A stretch of DNA of 64,000 nucleotides from Centroberyx gerrardi. Its lineage: Eukaryota > Chordata > Actinopteri > Beryciformes > Berycidae. The notes beneath the pieces were generated by a model, which saw only the letters and a list, made by a program, of their open reading frames with translations, made no database searches and was not told the DNA's origin. Positions 57,601-64,000 of the stretch are shown here, in pieces. A program made the translations under genes and the position numbers. Each line of letters opens with the position of its first letter. The first letter of the stretch is position 1. The stretch is from NCBI RefSeq assembly GCF_048128805.1, contig NC_136004.1, positions 25,258,333 to 25,322,332 of the forward strand, in the 5' to 3' direction.

Positions 57601-60290
57601 TACTTCAAACTTTGGAGGCTCCTGATGAATCGCCGGCTCTTCTGACTCGGCTTCTACATCTTCACCGGCGCCTTTAGGTTTCTTCTTTTTTTTTCTCCGT
57701 TTCTTCTTCTCTGAGGCTCCCTCTTCCTGCTGTGCATACATTTCCTCCTTCTGACAAGAGGCAACATGGAACATGCAAAATACAATGTTAAAACCACAGG
57801 GCAGGAAACAATTTTTTTTATCATAAGGCCAGGGTTAGGAAGCCCAGGAAGTTCACCAGACACATTTGTATTTTACCAGCCACACACAAAATTTACCAGC
57901 ATTTGGCTTATGGTTATTTCCCACTGTGAAATCATATGTAATGTAAAGAGTAACTAAAACCCCAAGTGCCACCTTGAGATTCTAAATCACAGATATGTGG
58001 GGATGGAGATGCAGCTGACAGCAGTCTAAGGGCACACATCATACCTGGGTGCTGGTGATTGTCTTCTCTTTCGGGAGCGGTTTCTTTGGAGGCTGAGAGG
58101 CGACATTAGCCCAGGAAGTGAGTACCGGACCAGAGCTACCAGTCTGTGACAGAGCCACAGTCGGCTGACCTGTTCACATCAAACTCAATCGTCATTATCC
58201 AAAAGTATAAATGTATTCCCTTAAGGTATGTACTAATTACAGGAAGTTTCACCCTACCTGCTGGGACGGCAGATGGGACAGGATTAGCATCACTGGCACT
58301 TTGACGGGGGTGAGGGTTTGTTGGGGATCCTCTTCTGGCAGGCAGTGTCTACTCATGGAAATATTATATTAGCACCACGGTCACGAGAATAACTCTGTGT
58401 GTTTTTTTACAACAATAATCCATCAGCTAACAGCTCTTCAGGTTACACCTGGACCCCTCTTGAACTAACCTATCTTCTTTAAAAAATAAATAAATAAATA
58501 AAAATAATACTTATTCCTATTAAAAGGCTTAGCTGATGAAGACTGTGGTGCACACTTGGTTTCACTACTGTTGACAAAATGCACTTATTGTAAGTCGCTT
58601 TGGACGAAAGCGTCTGCTAAATGACATAATGTAATGTAATGTAAGCTAACATCCTCAGTATTTGACTACATCTGACATTTCAGCTACCCCACCTTGCAGG
58701 CAGACACTGGTTTCTGAATTTGAGGACTCGGGGTTGACGGAGTCGGCCCCCAGCACACTTTCTGATGAACAGGAGCGGCTGGTTTGCCCGGTGAAACGAG
58801 AGCTAACTCGGGGAAATCGGCCATCTTCACTTCAAATGTGACCAAGTCGGTCTGTGCTGGTTTCGACCTCCCTGCAGAGCTTGGGGCTGATCTGGTGCCT
58901 CTCAAACCTGTAGATGAATGACAAGCAAAATGAACGGCAATACCATTAGCTTTACGTGTTCTAGCAAGTACTTTTCATTGACTGAAGTGAGATAAATCAA
59001 AGAGGGTGTTCAACTGAGAAAGTCAAATTTAGGAAAATAGTATCCGTGCAATCAGGTCTCATTCTGGAAAATGTAATCCAATAAAAGTCTCCATTTGACT
59101 AGGGTGTGTGACAATTACCTCTTTTCGGTACATCCAATGATTTCTTGCCCATAATTCTGTCATGAGGAGAGTTACCGTTGTACTTTGATGTCTGTGGAGA
59201 TGCATGAAAGTCAATGTTACTAATTTCATGACCAAAGTCTGGTTTTACTACTTTTCTGGGGCTCAAACTGGAACCAACCTTTGCTTGTGGATCCCGTATG
59301 GACCTGTCTCTGTGTGGGTAAGTATCAGTGGTCCCTCTAGCACGACGGCTGTTACTATAGCCATGTTTGCTTGGCGTGTCTGCTCCTCTTCCTGCTGGCA
59401 CTCCATCGGTAGCTGACGGACTCTGCCTTGGGCTCAGACCTGCCCGATTCCTGGGAAGAGATTAAGTGTTCATTACTACGCATGCAAGGCTGCATAATAA
59501 ACATTAATGCCTGAGACTGAAAGCAATTAATTTCAGATTGTTCTGACCAAGATAAAAAAAAAGCAATCCTGTGAATATGTTCCTACCCTCTTGACCTTTG
59601 TTCAGAGATGTAGGGATTTGGCAATCTCAGAGGAGGTGATGAGGCTCTGGGTGGCTGCTGAGGCTCCATCCTCTCTCCACTCCGGTATTTAGGGACAAAA
59701 GGCTGGACAGCAGATAACAGTTTGCTTTCCTGGGTAAAATAAAGATAGTATTTCATGAACAGCTTGCTGGATTGCAACCTTTATCAATCATGTTTTTGGC
59801 TAAGTTCAACAGAAGTCATGTGTTGCTCCAATTAGCGTTATATTTTTGATGAGTAGATCCCGACTTCAGGTGAATTTAGACTTCATTCAGACCTGCAAAA
59901 CTTGTTTTAAAAGCTAATTGATTCTAGTGCAGCTACAACGTTACATTTATCTTGCACAGACAAACATCTTGCTAACGTTAGTCGTAACTTTTGGCTACCA
60001 TTTGTAACCAAGGCAGGTGAGCTGTCAAAAGTTCAAGTGTTAAATAAAAACGCAGCTGACGGCTAGCGACTCTGCTCAAGAAACCAGCTATCGTTAGCAA
60101 GCTTTGACACAATTACGCTTTGCTTAACCAGTTGAGTTAATGTTGAATCCAAATCCTACATGTTACCCACAGCTAGCGCTAACGTTAGCTGGAAGGTTAG
60201 CGGTTAGCTTGCTAAGATTGTAATCAGCTAACGTTACATTAGCTCACCCTACAAAACAACCGTAACGTTATCGTTAGCTACCTTGTCCAT
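52970..60290 (-). CDS. secisbp2: SECIS-binding protein 2, complete (853 aa)
   Basis: Binds the SECIS hairpin of selenoprotein mRNAs and recruits the selenocysteine elongation factor so that UGA is read as selenocysteine. There are 17 coding exons: 60282-60290, 59587-59729, 59119-59450, 58693-58907, 58258-58348, 58045-58169, 57604-57750, 57426-57515, 57039-57140, 56768-56900, 56060-56226, 55805-55934, 55463-55640, 55037-55257, 53773-53927, 53384-53579 and 52970-53097. The sum is 2562 nt, and 853 aa is close to the human length. Visible marks are the N-terminal LLSAVQPFVPKY, the VPVQLDIGNMLAVLEKKQ and REVPKAKKPTPLKR segments, and the L7Ae-type RNA-binding domain from FRDYCSQVLSKDVDECVTAL through LRKVKCVVISPNCERIQSKG to FVFALSRKALGRCVNKAVPV. 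The short C-terminus (YIKVWKKMLEKE) favours SECISBP2 over the longer SECISBP2L. The first coding exon holds only Met-Asp-Lys. Confidence 0.95.
54607..54642. repeat. AAT microsatellite in a secisbp2 intron
   Basis: About a dozen AAT/ATA triplets in the intron between 53928 and 55036. No exon was found in this 1.1 kb intron. Confidence 0.8.
58586..58645. repeat. Dispersed repeat tail with TAATG units
   Basis: GTAAGTCGCTTTGGACGAAA then GCGTCTGCTAAATGACA, followed by TAATG repeats. This is a very common fish repeat end, here in the secisbp2 intron between 58348 and 58693. Confidence 0.5.
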
Positions 60291-61376
60291 CTTCAGTTTT
60301 CCGATCATACAGCTAAAATTTCATAACTATCCACTTGTTCACTCGGGCTTCCGTGCATTGTCAGATTGCTTAACTTAGCATCCGCTGTTATAGTGCAACA
60401 TGTATCTACGCCAACAGTGTGTTAGCTAAACAAGCTAAACAAGCTAAACTACCTGTAGGGCTTCACAGCAACGTGAACCTGCCTAGCTTTGAAACAGCTG
60501 ATGTTTACATTCTGTGTGCAACTTGCAGTGGAGAAAACTGACAGCGCCACCGTCTGACCTGGCAGTGTAAGTGTGACTCTTGCAAACGTAACCAATATTA
60601 TTTTTTTGTTTTATTATTTTTATTAATTAATTAATATTAGTAACCAATAGTAGCCAAGTCAGTAACCAAGTAAACCAACAAGTAACCAACACAGGGTGAC
60701 TTTATGATATTCAGTAAGATTTATGAAATCTTGAATATCTATTTGTATATTGGAATTTTGAACAAGGTAAGTATTCATAAAGTAAGTATTCATTCACAGA
60801 AATTGAATTGTTTGTATTCAAACCTTTAATAGCAAAACACAAACCTTTACAAGAAAATAGACTATATCAACATTTTCAATGGGAGTTGAAATACTATTTT
60901 GTGTTTAAATACAAAATCTGAGTGATTGATAAAATACTGCAGTATAAATTTATGATAACCATATTCCACAAGTATAAGGATGATTCAGAACAAGGACAAA
61001 AAATAAAAAAAATACACATACATGCAGTCCTAGAATTAAAGTGCATAGGTCTACATGTGCATATAAAAGACATTCTGGCCGCTCATTTTTCACTAATAAA
61101 ATAAGTTCACTTCCACCAATCCCTCAGCACACCTATTTCGGCATGTGAATTAGCCTATCTTCTCCCATCATTTGTCTGGCAAATAGCATAGAATGCATAC
61201 ATCTCCCCTTTATTTGTCAGTGACAAAGTAATAATTCAGTGCTTGCTTTCCAAGCAGATGTAAACATCATAACTTTCAATGAAGCTATACAAACAACAGC
61301 ATGTCTCTGCAGTCAGTGCCTCTTATGAAAAAACCCTTGGTTGAGCTCTTTTCAAGTCTTTGTTCATTTGTGCCGC
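60291..61376. other. secisbp2 promoter side and spacer to mfsd10
   Basis: The secisbp2 5' UTR and promoter should lie within 60291-60600; no TATA motif stands out. GCTAGC and GTTAGCTA words recur in 59980-60300. Beyond this is AT-rich spacer and the mfsd10 3' UTR. No other gene was seen. Confidence 0.5.
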
Positions 61377-63627
61377 TCACTCCTCCTTCAGCCTCCTCGC
61401 TGTGGTCAGTAAAGCCAGAGGTACGATGAAAGAGGCTGAACTGAGGATGAAACAGGTCTCTGCTCCAGCTATCCAGTAAACTGTGAAGGAAACACAGCTG
61501 TTATGGGACATCACGAAATGAAGAAAAGACCACACTAGTAAAGACATTTATAAACTTAGCCTACCTACAGTGTCGAAAATTAACTTTTTGTCTCAACTGC
61601 CAAGGGCTGGTAAACTAAAAAACATTACATGCCAAAAACTATTTTTACTGGCCAAAATATTTTATATAGTTTATTCATTGAAATATGTCATCATACTAAT
61701 TTTCAATGCTATTTCATGTATAGGCCAGTGTGGGTGGTGACCCTTATTAATTTATCCACCAAAGACAAATTTTTACCAGCATTTGGTAATTGGCGCATGT
61801 TAATTTTGGACCCTGCCTCCTTACTTTTAAGAACATAGGATACCTATGAAGTCCTGCAAAAGCAAAAAGGCAGTAACTTCAATTTAGATTGAAAAGTTTT
61901 AACTTTTTTGTTCTTTTGTGATAGGTCAGAAATGGAGAGGAGAGGATAAAGAACAACCTGTGATGAACAAATCACCACATTTTCAAATATTATGTTTTTA
62001 CAAGTCATTTGGCTGGGCAGTGAAAAAAAACTTTGAAGCCAATTTTTTCAGTTTCCCACTCTGGTCATTACTGTGTTTTGCCTTTGCAGGGCAGCGTTCT
62101 TACCAGAGGAAGCCACAACAGGCCCCAGCGCTCTGGCCAGGGCGCCCAGGCTGCGCAGGATCCCCATCACTGTGCCCTTCTGATTGGCTGAGCCTGGAGG
62201 GAGAGGAGTTCATAAGAGCGCATAATCATCTATAGTGTACGCGTGATGTAAACAAATGGTTTGTGAATTTCCATGAGTGTGTAATGAAAATGTATAAGAG
62301 GCTTACCATGATCAGAAACAAGTGTTGACAGGCATGGAACTACGATTGCTGCAGCTGTAATAAAGGGGAAAATAATTGAAAAAAATCAAACACAGATATT
62401 ATTCTTTGCTGTATCCTATTACTATTTTCTGCTGCAAAGGCCCATCATTCAAGGTTTATTTTATCTTTTCGTACCTTATCACATATGAAAACTAAGAGAT
62501 CTGGGACTTATTGATCCCTTTGGCTCTTAATAAGTCTACTCAGACAGTATACTATCAGGCGTTGTTCATATCCCACAGTTGAAACTGTACTGAATATGTG
62601 ATTTGCACACTTTATATAATTTGTTCTGCAATTTGGTATTATAATTATAATGAGGCTACATAGTGGCATGCTCCTCCTGTGGAGAATTTTTCCTTTTTCA
62701 TCGATCTCATCACCTGTTGTGTATCTTGACTTATGTCATTAATATGTTTTAACCCTTTCTGCAAATGAAATTCCCCCGGACAATAAAGGTTTAACTTGAC
62801 TTGACGTGACATGAAACGAGCCTGCTGCTACTCACGCACCAACGTTTACCATTCAGATAGACTGAGTGCAGAAATGACTTACCAAAAGAGTATAACACCA
62901 AGCCCATGTAAAGCATCTTTAAATTCCATGATAGCCCAATGAGAAGAAATGCTGGAATCAGTGCTATGATTGCCTGAAAGCAAGAAACAAGCGTCAATCA
63001 AAAGGACATTTGTGCAGCGGTATGTCATGTGACTCATGTCTCAGTATTTTAGTGTACACCCTGTGTCATGTAAGAAGAAGTTTCTCCTACCATACGAACT
63101 GCCTTGATATGGTGCCCAGGTTTGATTCTGCGAGCGTACCCCCCTTGGATGGAAGCCATGATAATACCTATAAAGAAGAACATCTTCCCCTGCTGCATAC
63201 TGTTGAGAGAGATAAACACTGTGCTTGTAAAATTTACAGTGTATAGTGAATATACAATAGCTGACAGAGTACACACCCTAATCTGTGAGTCCATACCTTG
63301 TAAACTGGAAGCGTTGATGAGTCAGGAAACTCAGCGTGAACTCCAGACCAGAGAACAGGAACAGGTAGGTGAAATAAACCAGGCCCAACACTTTAAGCTT
63401 CTGCATTCCTGTCAAGACATTGGGAAATTCCTACTTTCTGCTGGTATGGCAAAGTTCATCCATATTACGTGAATGGGAGTACAAATGTGTGCGCATCTGC
63501 CTCAAAGAGAAATAATGTACTTCTCACTTTCTTTCGAGGGTGGATCTTCTGTCCTGGTTACAGCCGAGAAATGGAACAGAGCGACTGGGTTCAGGAGGTC
63601 GCTGGAGTCCCCGAACCCCGAGGAAAC
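61377..63627 (-). CDS. mfsd10: Major facilitator superfamily domain-containing protein 10, C-terminal part (5' exons outside window)
   Basis: A multi-pass transporter of the major facilitator superfamily (TETRAN), reported to move organic anions. Coding exons: 63528-63627, 63298-63408, 63091-63199, 62883-62973, 62307-62354, 62104-62193 and 61377-61480. Marks that agree with the vertebrate protein are SSDLLNPVALFHFSAVTRTE, then LGLVYFTYLFLFSGLEFTLS, QQGKMFFFIGIIMASIQGGY followed by ARRIKPG, AIVVPCLSTLVSDH, KGTVMGILRSLGALARALGP and VYWIAGAETCF. The frame ends TARRLKEE. Phases agree at every join examined. These exons cover about the last six membrane helices. The upstream sequence to 64000 is intron, and the N-terminal half lies beyond the window. 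Confidence 0.93.
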
Positions 63628-64000
63628 CTACGAGGAAGCAGGAAACAATTTAACAAAACATCTGTGGTAACTCTAACGCTGTACCTGCTCTCACCCACCC
63701 ACTCATTCCTCTAACATTCAAGCCAGATCTCCACATAGGCTAGGAAGGTAGTATTGTAGCAAAACACCTGAGAACAGAAAATATTCACATAACCGTGCTC
63801 TAAATTTGAAGTCACAGCTTAAGATTTACAAATGTGCCATTCAATATTTGAAAGAATGTAAATAGCAGCTGCAAACATGTTATATGATATTTGTTCATTT
63901 GTTTTTTCTTGAAGTTAAATATATTGTTCTAGTACAACTATAACTCAGTGATTACAACTTCTCCAGTCTGCTGTTGTGACCTCTCAGATGCCCGCTCTCA
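63628..64000 (-). other. mfsd10 intron to window edge
   Basis: AT-rich sequence with no further mfsd10 exon recognised. The gene continues past the right edge. Confidence 0.6.

Overview
The window is nuclear DNA of a ray-finned fish, most likely a percomorph-type teleost. The genes have many exons with GT-AG introns. Their products match vertebrate orthologues, and the spacers are full of fish-type DNA transposons, MITEs and LINE tails. I saw no bacterial, organellar or retroviral gene. All exon joins below were read by eye from splice signals and reading phase. For secisbp2, arl6ip4 and five zinc-finger copies the summed exon lengths are divisible by three.

Layout. (1) 922-8136, plus strand: the last eleven coding exons of pitpnm2, a membrane-associated phosphatidylinositol-transfer protein, covering the end of the DDHD domain and the LNS2 domain. 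(2) 12412-15447, minus strand: complete arl6ip4 (SR-rich protein, 251 aa), convergent with pitpnm2. As I recall, the two genes are also neighbours in human, which supports both names. (3) 17.3-50.7 kb: a tandem array of seven C2H2 zinc-finger gene copies (Z1 to Z7), all on the minus strand. Each has one short N-terminal helical exon and one large exon with an acidic linker and up to eight fingers. Z2, Z3, Z5 and Z7 have long open frames, Z4 is cut to four fingers, and Z1 and Z6 are pseudogenes. The array is cut up by transposons: a hAT inside a second hAT-like element in the Z2 intron, a TTAA MITE inside the Z6 coding exon, and a TAA-flanked MITE at the Z6 promoter. It also holds LINE 3' ends and Myb/SANT-like relics that were copied along with the genes. 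(4) 35.6-37.5 kb, minus strand, inside the array: the last three exons of an unrecognised type I membrane protein whose transmembrane helix is partly encoded by an ATC microsatellite. A C-rich minisatellite and a GC-rich stretch follow. (5) 52970-60290, minus strand: complete secisbp2 (853 aa, 17 coding exons), the SECIS-binding protein of selenocysteine insertion. (6) 61377-63627, minus strand: the last seven exons of mfsd10, a major-facilitator transporter; its 5' part lies beyond the window.

The housekeeping genes do not form a pathway together. The part that looks unusual is the zinc-finger array. Its N-terminal exon is almost invariant and matches no KRAB, SCAN or BTB pattern I know. The DNA-contact residues of equivalent fingers differ between copies, and copies are made and broken amid active transposon traffic. 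This fits a lineage-specific, rapidly evolving DNA-binding family, possibly aimed at transposons, but the target is inference only.
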